Counted from the stretch's first letter, positions 32,842 through 44,990 are shown. The stretch: 64,000 bases of DNA from Pseudoscleropodium purum (GCA_963969395.1 OZ017796.1:33098243-33162242), one strand, 5' to 3'. The notes: generated by a model not told the origin, from the sequence alone. Translations and numbers: made by a program.

Positions 32842-34491
32842 TGTCGCAGCTTAAAATTTTGATTTTCTTAGCATGCACCAAAATAGGAACGGAAACTAGC
32901 CATTTGGGAACCGGATCCGATTAGGTGAAGAAAGAAAACTCAAAACTAGCACAGAACATGAAGTAGTGGGCCTCTTAGATCTAATCCGATCAGGAGTAAC
33001 TATCGACGGAAACGGAATGCAACACGGATTAGGTCTAGGACCGGATTATGGGTGAACCGGATTCAAGACGACCAAACCGGAAATGGTCCAGAGACTATAT
33101 AAGGAGGAGCCTTCGCAGTTGCACCCCTTTTTACAAACTCGACCTTGAGCGCGCGTTGTAGAGTTTTTGCGTTTGTGTGCTGCAGGCTTTGATTCCGGTT
33201 GAGATCGGAGAGAGAATGTGAGGAACGGAACCGGAACTTGAGTGAAGTCTTCGAGCAACTGGATCCGCAGAGCAGAAGCCCGACAGTAGGATCTAGGGTT
33301 GTAGAGTAGATAGGATTTTGATTTGAGTTAGGAGTAGGAGCGGATCCGAATCGGGATCCGGCTCAACAGTATTAGGTTAGACCGGAAGTTGAATTAGGGT
33401 GGCGGCAGACCCCCACGGGTTTTCCGCTCCGCTTTGTACTTTTAGGGTTTTTACATTTGGTATATAAATCGGTTCCTGCAATGGGAACTGAGAGTCTTCA
33501 TTTTGCAAATCTCTTGTGCCTTCCTCTTCTCTTCATTGTGTGGCTCTCTCCAGTGCGACAGGATTGTATGATGTGGAGTTAGGATAGTGTGAGCCGGTTT
33601 GCGAGTGATTTCTCCCCTTGGTGTTTCTTCTTCGATCCTAGGTGCATGTGAGTAGGTATCTAAGAGTTGGGAGTGAACTTAGTTCCTCAGCACGTCTAGA
33701 GTTTGAGATTCCGGGTGAGAAAGCCGTTGTTAGGCTAGGCGGGTAGGGAGGGATTCCTTAGTTGCGCTAGAACTCCCGGGTGGGAAATCCGGTCGAGTGT
33801 CCGATCTCCTGTGAGGTCTTACCACCTTAGTTGGCAAACGGAAGAGCTTTAGTCGATGTTGGAACGGACGGGTACACTTGTAACCACCTATCTTCGCACG
33901 GATCGGAAGTAGCATCAAGGTCGTTGTAGTATGAGAGGGTCGAGTGTGGGGTCTTTGTGTGACCTACAACCCGGATTGCTATCTGGGTTGTTGTGAAGGA
34001 CCAAACCGGATCCGGATTAGCTTAGGAGTTTAGGAAGTAGGACAGTGGGTCTTCAACCACTATAAGTCACGGAAGGAGTGGTGGGCCTACCACTCTCAAA
34101 ATTAAGCGGCGACCCCTCTGATGGTGAAATAGAGGCAAAACCAAACCAGATAGGATTACGGATACATGATGACCATCCGGACCGGATTGGTCAGGACGGA
34201 TTTCCAGGACCGGAAGTTGTAAGATCCTGGGATTTGGATATTTGCACAGACCGGATAGTTAGTAGGATCGGAAGAAGGAGTAATCTGGTCTATAGTTATC
34301 CGGTGTGGTGGTATTTCTAGTTCTAGATCTAGGACCGGAAAGTAAGATTGGGATACTGACTGAGCTTAACTGCTTAATAGAGCTAGATACTTCACAGGAT
34401 CTCGTGGGTTCGATCTTTAGAGTCACTTAGTTATACTCTAGAGCGATTTTTGTGAGTATAATGGGGAATTTACCTGCCCTGTGCTGCGACA
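32842..34491 (+). mobile_element. LTR-like element E, short copy (1650 bp)
   Basis: Starts TGTCGCAGCTTAAAATTTTG and ends CTGTGCTGCGACA: TG...CA with a 9-bp inverted terminus. It is flanked by a perfect 5-bp duplication AAGTG (32837-32841, 34492-34496), as for an LTR retrotransposon or solo LTR. It is collinear and closely similar with 45588-48877 over its left ~380 bp and right ~1260 bp, but lacks the ~1.6-kb ORF region. The join falls at a GAACGG word (about 33222-33228) present at both deletion ends in the long copy. TATA-like boxes lie at 33096 (TATATAAG) and 33471 (TATATAAATC). CCGGA words are extremely frequent. Confidence 0.85.
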
Positions 34492-36519
34492 AAGTGGTTG
34501 AATTCAATTGAAATTTATTTGTAGCCAGGTTGTGAATCGAAAATGTTACAGTCATAGTTTTGTAAAATCAGTGAATTTCTAACTGGAATAACTTCTTGTG
34601 TATAAGGAATCAGGAAGTGTAAATCATACTGCTGGAAAGAAAAAAGAATTTTAGGCAGGATAGACTCAAGAAATTTTCAAATCGGGCTAAAATTGCATGA
34701 GATATTAGACGTCAAAATCTAGTTTGTGCATATTGCGGGAAAGTATTAGGTTTGGGATTTAGGTCCCAAGATAGGGTGAGATGCCCGACGAGGTCCCAAG
34801 TTAGAGTTGAGACCTTGGGTGGATCTCAATTGAACTGTTGAAATCTCAATTGTTACCTGGTTCTTGAAACGAGTTGATACCTAACTAGAAGTCCAGGAGT
34901 TTGCCGGGTATCAACCGGGGTAAAATAAAAATAAAAAGATAAAAATAAAAAGTTTAATAAGATATTTATTTAAAATAAAAAAAAATTGATTGGATGGTTG
35001 TAAATATAATGTTTAAATGTGCTTTGTATTGACTTGGGATTGTAAGTAGTTGCTAACCCTTGATATTGGCCATATTGTCCTAGAGCCTTGAGGTGACTTA
35101 TTGTAAGCCTTTTCCAACCCTTAATTCTAATTTGTTTTGAAATATTGAATACATATATTTGTACTATTTTCAAAGTACTATAGTGGGTTGTACTAAAGTC
35201 TAAGTCCTGCATTGCATCCATACACAAGTCAATCCATCCTGAACTATTGTCACAAGCCCTAGAACACTAGATAGGACAGAGACGTGCATGTTGAGTCTCT
35301 TTCATTTTATAATGGACGGATGAATGTTTTCCTGGGTTTTAGTGGGATTAAGGGTGAATAAAACTCTAGATTTTACAAATTTGTACATTGTGACCTTTGA
35401 GCACATTACGCTAGCCTTACATAGTTCATTCCCTGGTGTTCGAACTCGGATTTAGTGAACGAGACTAGATCTCAAAAACTAGACTACAAAGACCAAGGTG
35501 CGTTTTTTGGCAACATAAGTTTTTTGGGTAGGTGCATGGAAGTGGAGGTTTCTATATTTTTGGCCCAAATTTTTATATAAAGTGTGGAAAAGGAATATCT
35601 TTAATGTGCACTAAATTTTAGGACATTTGAAAATATAAGTTAAAAGTTATGGCCTAATATGTAGTTTATTTCTCAACTCGGGTAGTTCATACAAATCTAA
35701 AAAAATCACTTTTTTCAAAAATAGAAATTTGAGATTAGTTTTCTAGATTTATGTATACCTAGAAAAGCTTTGAATCATTCCATTTTGATCAATGAGTCAA
35801 AAGCTATGAGGTGTTTTAGTTTGTGGGCAGTCATGGATTCTCTACTCCAAAATAAACTTTGAAGTTCTTTATTGAACTCAATTTTCAATATTTTTGGAAA
35901 AAAATAGAAATATTACGTGAAGATTGTTTATTAAAACATGATAACTATTGGAATTGGAATTTTTTAATTCCATAACTACATTATTAACAATTTAATATTT
36001 TGATTCATTCTCTACTTCTTTCAACTTAATATTTTTTTTCTATATATTGTACAATTTCAAATGATTTGAAATTTTTCAAGAATGTAGCCAACTTGCCTTG
36101 AAAAATGAATCCAAAGAGTTGCAACCTAATTGGACATTTTTTCATACAATGTGACCTTGTGAAGTGTAGTTGCCCAGTTTTTTGCAGGGCCAAGAAAGGC
36201 TTTTTGTCAATTCAAACACTAATATCATGCAATCTACACGGTGGAAATTTCTGAAATTTTTTCCACATATTCTAAAATCATTGTACTAAAAGATCCTAAA
36301 ATTGGATGTCTCCAAAAAAATTTTTAATTTTCTTTTTGATACTTGTCCAAAAAATGACAATTTTAGAGCATTTTTGGTGAAAACATAGTCAAGGTACTTT
36401 AAGGACCAACTCTCAAACCTACGAATACATGTAACAAATCTTGTCTAAAATAGAGTTTCATATGTGTAGATTTCCTTTAGGCTTTAGAAATATTTGTGAG
36501 GGACAAAAACCCGAGTTAC
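34492..36519. repeat. Region with dispersed repeat Y, copy 1 (+)
   Basis: 34960-35500 is an inverted copy of 42065-42560. The plus strand here reads CACATTACGCTAGCCTTACA, then TAGTTCATTCCCTGGTGTT, with GTGACCTTTGAG just before and GGATTTAGTGAA after. All are found reverse-complemented at 42.08-42.17 kb. No ORF is shared. The rest (35.5-36.5 kb) is AT-rich with nothing recognised. Confidence 0.55.
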
Positions 36520-37158
36520 CAATCATTTTGATACCAAGATAAAAGTCTAATTGTTAGCCTTGTAAGTGAAAAATTCAAGTACTACGAAGAGAAGAACATA
36601 TCACAATGATGGGAGGTATTTTGAGAGATAAGACAAACTAGGAGTCCAATAGTGTAGTCGTTTTGCTAAGATTCCACTAAAATCAAAAGATTTCTAAACC
36701 ACCTAATTTTGTAGAAGATAATAATTTGTAAGCCTTCTTGGAACAAATGTGGAGTAATAATATGAGCATGAAATAGATGTATGGAGTCCTTTAAAAGTCA
36801 ACCATTGAATTTTTAATTTTTCTAGAAAGCAGAAGTTTGGATTTTGGAAGGTCAACTACTTTAACTAGTCTTGTTAAATTCTTAAAAAATATCTAGGTTG
36901 TAGTCAAATTCAATAAAAATTAGGACGGTGTATTTTATGACTATACACTGAAACTCACCTACCACCCCAGTTTCCCATTAGTTCTCCCCCTCTTCTCTCA
37001 AAAAATTTGTGAGCCATTGATTTTTTTGAAAAAAAATGCTTACCCTCAAAATAGACGTTGATTTCTCAAAAAATCACAAGATGTTGATCTTGTGAAATTT
37101 AATCTGAGCCGTTCAAATATAAAATACAAATATTGAATACAAATACAAGTACGGGTAC

Positions 37159-37288
37159 TAGATATGAGTACTAAATACATGTACTGAATACAGATATTGA
37201 ATATGGGTACTAAATACGGATACTAGATATGCGTACTGAATACGGATATTGAATATGGATATTGAATATAGGTACTGAATACGGATAC
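37159..37288. repeat. 13-bp minisatellite, ten units
   Basis: Ten adjacent 13-bp units of the form TRRATAYGNRTAY occur with no gaps, for example TGAATACGGATAT, TGAATATGGATAT and TAAATACGGATAC. Upstream about 30 bp are more degenerate units. It lies inside repeat X copy 4 and is absent from the other copies, so it arose after that copy was laid down. Confidence 0.9.
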
Positions 37289-37350
37289 AGTGTTGGATAT
37301 GGGATCAATTGTCCCATATTGTTTGTCAAGAACTTTGATTCTGAAGATTA

Positions 37351-37455
37351 CAAGGGGGGTGGGGGTGAGGGGGGGTGAGATAAAAAAATTTAAATCAAAT
37401 TCTAAATGATAGGTGGGGGTGAGTGGGGGTGGTAAAATAAAAATTGAGGGGGGGA
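37351..37455 (+). repeat. G-rich duplicated tract, possible G-quadruplex
   Basis: GGGGGGTGGGGGTGAGGGGG (about 37352) is echoed 60 bp on by GGTGGGGGTGAGTGGGGGTG (about 37412), and a GAGGGGGGG run follows at 37446. Several runs of 5-7 G in close spacing could form G-quadruplexes on the plus strand. There is no coding content. Confidence 0.6.
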
Positions 37456-38779
37456 GTGCATAGTGACACAAAGTGTCACTATATACCTTGAGTGCCTAAT
37501 AACTATAAAATAACAATAATGTGCCCTAACAAGTTTCAAGGCATTTCAAGTTTTCAACATTGACAAGTACTCAAGTGGACAATACCAACTATTTACAATA
37601 GGTTTCTGACAAATTCAAAGTGTTATTCAGAGCCTTGGGAGTATATGACATCCAAACAAAGCCAAAAAGTAGTCTTTTTCTTATTCCTACAACCCCTTCA
37701 TAGACTTCAAGCAAGTTAAAATCTCTTAAAAGTACAAATTTTATCATCTAGTATTTTTCAAGTTCTTTCTTTTGACAATTCACAACTTTTATAAGTAAAT
37801 GACCTAAAAGTAGAGACAAGAGTTCTCCAAATATAATTTGGGCCTTCTAAAACCAATCATGTAATTCATTTTTCATTTTAAGTTTTTCTCTAAAAATTAA
37901 AAATAAGATCAACAATAAATTTGACTTATTTTAATAATTTGTGGTTAGTTCTAAAAAACTCTTGGGATTAATAGAGAAGAGGAGGGCTTTGGAAAAAGTA
38001 TAAAACGTCATCCCTTCTCCCCCCAAACCACCCCTTGATTATATTTTTCTCACCATTTGGGTCCATTCTAGTGGATTTTAATTAATTTGGCCAACTTTGC
38101 AAATTTAGTATTTTAGAGCTATTCTACTCATTTTGTTTTCTATGCTTGTTTTGAAGGACATTGGAGGCCCTAAAAAATTTGTTTTTATTCCATGTTCCAC
38201 TTGTTTTGTTGAATTTCTAATTATATGGAATGAATCTTAGTTGGTATTTAAATTCTAATGATGCTATTAATAGAAATAATCTAGTTTGGTTGAATGTTTT
38301 ATACCAAAGCTCATATAAAGTTTGAAGTGGAAATTTCATCATTTAACGATTCCCCTAAGAGTTGTGGCTTTGGAATTGTTGTGGCTAACTTAGTTTTTCA
38401 TTACCTTGTAATCGTGTGTGAAATATCTCAAACTTGTTGCTTTGTGTTTCCCAAAGTCCTTCTCCTCATTTCCTTTTCCAACCTCATTAGCAAGCCATAT
38501 ATTGAATATTTGACCTTAGCCATTGTGAATTAGACCCTCTAAAAGTTTTCCATTCTCATTGCTTGTTAATTTTTTTGCCAAAAAATCTCAAACAATAAAG
38601 TTTTCACCTAAACCCTTAGATAACGTGACACTTGTTCTTAGTTTCTTTTTTATTGGTTAATTTCCCTTTATTAGAACAATTCACAAAACTTTGACATATT
38701 GAATCGTTGGTTCCCTGTCCAAGAGTTGGATTTTTAACTCTTTTGGTTTTAAGTTGGGGCTAAGTTTCGATGAGTTTTT

Positions 38780-39330
38780 GAAAATAGAAAAAATGATGGG
38801 AGTTTCTATAGACCAAAAATGGCCTTTTGAAGCCAATGAAGCAATAGATTTGTAATTTGAAGTCTTTATCTAAGGGTTCAAGTTTAAGACCAATGTAGAA
38901 TGTCAAAAATTGAAGAGTAGGATGAAAATCCTAAATGATAAGATTACCACTTAGGAGATGAAGGGAGGTGAGTGACCTTGGAAACATATAAAAGAGCACT
39001 CATTCTTCTCTCAAAACCCCCCTTGTAGCCGTATTTTAGCACTTGGACACTTTGGTCTATTTAGTTGGATTTTTTTGGCCATTTTTGAACCAACATTGAA
39101 AACATGTATTTTTTGGAGCATTTCAAGCTCCATTTGTTGCTATTTTCACAAGTTTTGAAGGACTTGGGGTCCCTGTGAGGTACTTTTTCACTAACTTTTA
39201 CTTTTTGTCAAGTACTAGTAGTATAGGAGTTCATCCGTGGATAAGCCAACGTAGTCTATCGTTCGTGCGTCTAATGTCACTTTTAAAGTAGATTTAGGTT
39301 ATGTGTAAATTAACTTAGTGAATCATACCT
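38780..39330 (+). repeat. Dispersed repeat X, copy 5 (partial)
   Basis: Contains ATGGCCTTTTGAAGCCAATG-AGCAAT---TTTGTAATTTGAAGTCTTTATCTAA (38830), matching 31408 and 37843, and the later C-rich block CTTCTCTCAAAACCCCCCTTGTA with GGACTTGGGGTCC. It lies about 980 bp from the equivalent part of copy 4 in the same orientation. Confidence 0.5.
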
Positions 39331-39459
39331 AGAAACTTTATTCTTATACTTTTATTCTTTTTCCTTTTCATTCTTTATTCCCAGGTTCTCTCAATTTGGT
39401 GAACAGTCTATTACCACTAATGCAGACACAATGCTTTATGAGTCTCGGTCCTATATAGT

Positions 39460-39840
39460 ATTCTAGGGTGGGCAACACATCTTTGGCAACAAGTCAGGCT
39501 GGGCAACACGTCTTATAGATGGATGCAGCCTATGACCTAATCATATATATATACAAGATAATACTTTTAAAGTATACAAATAATTCTTTAATTAGACACC
39601 TTTTTATGTGTTGGGCAACAGGGCCAGTAATTTCTCTTTATGAGCTTTTCGAATCTATGTGCAGAATGACTACACGTGGTAGTCTCAGTAGGCAACACGT
39701 CCAGTGTGCAAGGTATGAAATGTTTAGGACAAAGTACCAGATTCTTGGTCTTTGAGCTTTCTCCTTTCTTTTAAGATTGGGCAACGAATCTCAGGGCAAC
39801 AAGTCCAAACCCATGGGGTGAGTCGTTCAACCACTCTTAG
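39460..39840 (+). repeat. Scattered GGGCAACACGTC repeats
   Basis: The words GGGCAACACATC, GGCAACAAGTC, GGGCAACACGTC, GGGCAACAGGGCC, GGCAACACGTCC, GGGCAACGAATC and GGGCAACAAGTCC occur in the same orientation between 39471 and 39812, separated by unrelated AT-rich sequence. The spacing is irregular and there is no ORF. The function is unknown. Confidence 0.6.
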
Positions 39841-39882
39841 TCCAATGACCGTGAGCTGCAGACCTAAAACCTTCACAATAAA

Positions 39883-39985
39883 CCAATGACCACGATAACA
39901 AATCCTATGACCGTGGGTAGGGGCCTATAACCGCGCGTCGTATCCTATCGCCGTGGCGTCGGGACCCTTGACCGCGCGACCTCTG
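39883..39985 (+). repeat. GC-rich ~20-bp tandem repeat, locus 1
   Basis: CCAATGACCACG, CCTATGACCGTG, CCTATAACCGCG, CCTATCGCCGTG and CCCTTGACCGCG start at 39883, 39904, 39924, 39944 and 39965, with spacing 20-21 bp. One more unit, CCAATGACCGTG, is at 39842. A moderately GC-rich, gene-like but ORF-poor stretch follows to about 40.7 kb. Confidence 0.65.
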
Positions 39986-40699
39986 ACCCGAATCCCTAAT
40001 TCCGTCGGAGAGGCGAGGTCGCACCTGCTCGCTGCGACTGCCGCAGCACTTCCGATTCGACAATTGATGATCGATTTTTGAAATGGACTGAAATTGATTG
40101 TTGTTTCCTGTTCATTTAGTCAATTGGAGCCACCCAATTCCCATCAACAATCAAGTTGTGTTAAATCTTTCAGAAAATTTGTGAATCGGCGATGAAACCA
40201 GTTCGATTGCGGATTTTGAAATTGTTGAATTTTGAGTTTCTCGTGGTTGCAACGACTAAGCGATTGATCAATTACACACCAATGACCTTGGATCTCCAAT
40301 CCATCTCCACTTCAGTCTCCGATCAACGTCTCAGCCAAGGTGCTTTTGAATCCAGCACGCACAATCAACAAAATTTTTGAAACTCAGGTTTCCGAGCAAC
40401 TAGTAATCCACACCGCCAACTTCCAATCTTCTTGAATTTCTTGATCATCTCATTCTTCGTTACTTCGGTTGGATTTTCCTGTCTTCACCCTTGCTCCGCT
40501 TCACGTGTGTAAATCGATGCTAAATCCAAGAACTTCAACAGCGCTTCTGAATTGATTTCAATACAAATCTGGGCTCAAGGAACTTGGTTCTAAGTCCAAA
40601 TTTGAAGTTGATCACCGAATTACTTCACCAATCGGACTCCGTCGTCATTCTTCAATTTTGAAATTCGGTAAAGTGAAACGCTCCAGCCTCCTTTTTCGT

Positions 40700-42064
40700 T
40701 TCTTCAACTTCTGGATTCTTGCTTGTTGTTTGATCTTCATCCCAGTAGGATCGTTGGTTGTTTTTATTTTATTTTATGCTATTTTATTTTTAAATAATTC
40801 TCTTCAAATTCTCCTTTCACTTTCACAATCATAATTACCAATTAACTCAATTTCTCACAAGAATCATCCACAAAACAATAATAAAATAATAAATTCACAA
40901 TGCAAACATGTATAATCAAAACACAAAGCGAAAATAACAATATATATTTAATAAAAATTTGGGTCTTACAATGCTGTGAATTTCTTCACTTTTTAATTTT
41001 TTATAGTTTTCCCGAGAAAACGAATCGGTGTGATGATGAAGGGGTGTGACCTGTCACACCTCATTCATCCAAGTGTTTTTTATTTTATTTTTCATCCATG
41101 GACCATGGTTGTGTCCCATTCATCTATTTTCAGTTTTTCATCCGATTTCAGATTTCATCCATCCAAATTGCCTATTCACATTGCATAAAGTTTGAAAACT
41201 ATTTTTTGGATTACTTTTAGCTACTTTCTGCTTTTTAGTGTTTTTAGCCTACTTTTAAGCTATTTTTCCTACTTTTTAGACTACTTTCTACATATTTTTC
41301 GATAGAAACTAAAAAGTAACCTAAAAACCAAAATCTTTATTCTACAGTCCCTCTAAATCTTACTAATTTATTTTGAGCTTTGTTTTGAGTTTTGTATTAA
41401 CTTGTTGAAGTTTTTGTAAGTTTTTCTTAAATTTTTGTTGAGTTTGAGATTTGTTTATCTTTCTGTACATATCTTAAAGCAACCCCCCTCCATACCTTGG
41501 CAATGCTACTTAGGGGGGGTCTTTAGTGTGGAATTTTGAATGATTGTATTAACTAGTTGTACTTTCTTTGGTTATACACTAACAAATGGTTGTACTAATT
41601 TGTTTATGATTTTTGTTTTTTGTATTAACAATTGTTTGTACTAATCCAAGTGCACTAACATGTCCATGTGTATTCTTGACTAATGTTGTGAATTAACCTT
41701 GTTGGAATTATTGAAGTGGATATGTGGTTTTGTCCATCGTGGCAAATATTTGATTCTACATGTTTTGTGGTTTGATAGAACTTAGAAATTTACCAAAATC
41801 ATGGTGAAGCTTTGACTCTAAGTGTCTTGGAAAGTCCCCACAAAATACCATGTTTGGTTATTTTACCAAATCTAGTTTCCAAAACATAGTTTTAGACTAC
41901 CAAATTTGGTCTCCAAAAGTTGTACGCCAAAACCACAAATTAGTTGTCTTTTGGGTGTCAAAAAATTAGATGTTTGCTCTCAAAGTGTTTATTTTGCTAA
42001 AGTGCAAAAGGTAGTACTAAGAGAAAGAATTCTTAGAGTTCAATTTGCCCTCGTAGTTTGATTT
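40700..42064. other. AT-rich region, no recognised gene
   Basis: A near-perfect palindrome GGTGTGACCTGTCACACC lies at about 41043-41060. Otherwise the sequence is T-rich with repeated CTACTTT and TGTACTAA words. No coding region was recognised. Confidence 0.4.
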
Positions 42065-42560
42065 TTGTAAGATCTTATCTCATTTACTAAATCCAAGTTC
42101 AAACACCAGGGAATGAACTATGTAAGGTTAGCGTAGTGTATTCAAAGGTCACAATGTACTAGTTTATTAGATTAAAAGGTTTATTAACTCTTATTCCCAC
42201 AAAAACCCAAGATACAACTCATGCTGTCCGTTAATAGATGCTATTGACAGATGTATGACGTCTTAGTCTTATCTAGTGTGCTACTAACTCATGACAATAG
42301 TTCTGGGACAATAGTTCAATGTGGACTGACTTGTAATGAATGCATGTGCAATGCAAGACTTATAGACTAAATAAATAATAATATTATTATTCTTTAGTAT
42401 TTAGCACAAGAATAAGAGTTAACGTTTTAGAATTACTCACAATTAGTCCGCGCACACACAACCAAGGACAATATGGCCAAACACGTGCAAATCAATATGC
42501 TCTACCTAAAACCCACACAAAACTCTCATTTACAACATACATATGCAATTTCAAACTTGA
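42065..42560 (-). repeat. Dispersed repeat Y, copy 2
   Basis: Inverted counterpart of 34960-35500: ACACCAGGGAATGAACTATG, then TAAGGTTAGCGTAGTGTATTCAAAGGTCACAATGTA, plus AGGACAATATGGCCA near 42468 matching TGGCCATATTGTCCT near 35063. Diverged; non-coding. Confidence 0.55.
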
Positions 42561-42779
42561 CATTCTAAACCTATGTTAGGACCTATATCCAAACTAAAGA
42601 TATGGCCCAAAGGGCCGTTCAAAAAATCTAAGCCTTATTTTAATTTGTTTTTGGTCAAATAATGAAGTCAAAACATCCAAAAGTTTATACCCAAGACCAT
42701 AGTTACAAACTTTAAAGTCCCAAAACAATTCTTAAAACCCGAAAATTTCAATTTAAAGGGCCAATGGCTTAAAATAGTT

Positions 42780-43100
42780 GGAAAGGGGACTATGGCTATG
42801 CGATCAGCCCTATGACCGCCCTTCGCACCCTATAGCCGTGCAGCCATATCTGCCTGGTTCGTCGGAAGTTGTTGTGCGCTGCGACTGATCTACTTCGGCC
42901 ATCAAAAAAAATTTAGTTCTTCCGAAATCTCACCAAATTGCACGATTCTCCGATCCTGGTCGGCACCGCAATTGGCTCGTTGTTCAGCAAAGTGAATGTT
43001 GCAACTCCACGCAATTCAACTTGGTCTAGCCGCGGCTTGATCTGGCCTCCAAAATTCAAAAGGTTTCGTCTACTTCCCGCACACTAATCAGCACCACTCC
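42780..43100 (+). repeat. GC-rich ~20-bp repeat, locus 2, and flanking GC-rich leader-like DNA
   Basis: GACTATGGCTATGCG, CCCTATGACCGCC and CCCTATAGCCGTG start near 42788, 42808 and 42828, the same 20-bp spacing and core as locus 1 at 39883. At both sites a CTGCGACTG word follows (about 40035 and 42880) and then GC-rich, ORF-poor sequence. The two sites probably derive from one repeat family. Confidence 0.5.
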
Positions 43101-43498
43101 AACTCACAATCAGATCGACCGATTCCCAATTATTCAATCTTTTCAAAATCTAGGCGATTCTACCAACGTATAGACAAATCTCAGCCTTCCGCTCCAGCAG
43201 AACATAAATTTGAGAACAAATCTCCAATCCGCACAGCAAAAACATTCAAACTCCAGAATACAACAACGACAAACAATCATGAGCCAAGAACCAGCACACA
43301 ATTACACAATTACAAGCTTAATTTATATTCCAAATACACGAATTACACGCGCAAAGACTTGCAGCACTAAGAAGACTAAAAAAATCAATCTGCACTGGAG
43401 TGAGAGAGAAGAATGGGAGAGAGAAGAATAAAAGGCAAGAGGAGGGGGGTGATCGGAAGCGTCAACAGCTGCAACGTTTTCAGCAAAACTCTCCAAAT

Positions 43499-43521
43499 CT
43501 TTATTTATTTATTTATTTATC
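43499..43521. repeat. TTTA microsatellite
   Basis: About five and a half TTTA units in a row. Confidence 0.85.
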
Positions 43522-43657
43522 TCTTGTTTTCTTTATCTTTATCTTTTACTTTTATTTTGTATTTCCAACTAACTACTTCCTTTAATAGTTTTGAATCCTT
43601 TTCACACTTGGAAGATAAAATAAGCCTATTTTTACACTAGATATTAGAAATAGAGTA

Positions 43658-43659
<2 letters not shown>

Positions 43660-43688
<29 letters not shown>
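43660..43688. repeat. TA microsatellite
   Basis: About 14 uninterrupted TA units. Confidence 0.95.
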
Positions 43689-43691
<3 letters not shown>

Positions 43692-44990
43692 CTTAAAAAA
43701 ACAAAAAATAGTAATAAAAGTCAAAAAGCTAGACTACAGCTCCCAAATTAGACTCCAACATAGGCAAAAAAATCCCAAGGATAACTAGCGTCAAAAGGCC
43801 TCCAAAACTATAGAACTAATAGTCAATTCAAAGCCACACAAGGGGCTAATTAATACACCAGGAGGGGTTCAACCAACTAGAGCTACCACATCACCCCGAC
43901 CATGTCAATATTTAGAAGGGTCCTGGCCAATAAGGAAGTGCCATATTGTTGGCAACATTGGAAGGGGTTCCAACTAGTAGGAGAGCACTATATAATAGGC
44001 TAACAACAAGGGGGGTACTAACTACCTTAGTCCCAAATTGGTTTGTTCTAAACTAGTCTATCCGGCTCTGGTTTTGGTTTTGGAAAATTGGTTCTAGATT
44101 TTTGGAAATTAGTTGTGGCTTTCAAAATCGATTTTTCTCTTTTGAAATTGATTCTAAGAACCAATAAAAAAGACATAAAAAGATATAAACAAAAATAGAT
44201 AGAAGTATGTAGAAGACAAAAGAAAGGTTGGAAAAGCATATACATAGAAGTAGAGGTGAACAATTAGAATAACATAGATCAAAACAACAAAAGAGGGGGA
44301 GGGGGAAGTCTCAAACTCTATAGCCAAGAAATATTGCAAAAAAATACAAAGTAGCATAGAAAGAAGTGTTGATAGAAATTAGAAGAAAAAAAGTCTAGAT
44401 AGAGAAGAGTGATGCAATGGAAAATTGATAGAATAATGTAGAGATTTGATGTTTGAAGTTTAGAAATTGATAGAGATTAGGTGGAAATACGGTAGGAGCA
44501 ATTTATACCATTAGTGCATGTCCATTGTTGCCCAACCAAATAGGCATGGGCAAGCCAATATGGTAGGCTTCTAATTTCTACAGTGCTCAGTGAAGAGGCC
44601 CTCCCACACCGTTGGCCATTGAACCCACTGAAATGGTTGCTTTTCCTTGTATTTGTTAGAGTTCCAATGTAATAATTAATGGACAATAATTTGTAATTGA
44701 ATTAGGTGCTACTGAGCACTAGGCTTGTTTGGTTGTGGCATTTTTTATTGTAGCATTTTTTGGTTGTGACTTCTTTGGCTCTTCTCAAGTAAACGTCTTA
44801 TAGAATTTCTGGAGAACTCTTTTATTTGCATTTCGTGTATTTGCAGAGAGTGTTTAGGGATAGATGCTTGGAAGGCTCACTTTTGAGCTAGTTGAGACTT
44901 ATTCAATGATAGTGATAATGATGATGAATTTACTACAAACTTGAATTTGGATTTAGGGTTTTGGTTTAACAAAGAGTTCACTTGGCCTTC
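43689..44990. other. No recognised gene
   Basis: A GGCTTGTTTGGTTGTGGC sequence near 44722 resembles the start of plant PIF/Harbinger and Tourist terminal repeats and lies shortly upstream of the Harbinger transposase. It may be that element's left terminus, but I found no matching right end, so this is a guess. Short ORFs here have no recognisable motif. Confidence 0.35.

Larger units (their letters stand above)
36520..38560 (+). repeat. Dispersed repeat X, copy 4
   Basis: 36590-36720 and 37520-38050 align with copy 3 (see the phrases listed there). The interval between is expanded by a 13-bp minisatellite and a G-rich stretch. The closing part (CCTTCTCCCCCCAAACCACCCC-TTG, about 38007) resembles the next copy at 39010-39030. 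Confidence 0.55.

Noticed and set aside
40192..40380. 62-codon plus-strand ORF in the GC-richer block
   Set aside because: No motif, no splice context and no counterpart at the related 42.8-43.1 kb site.
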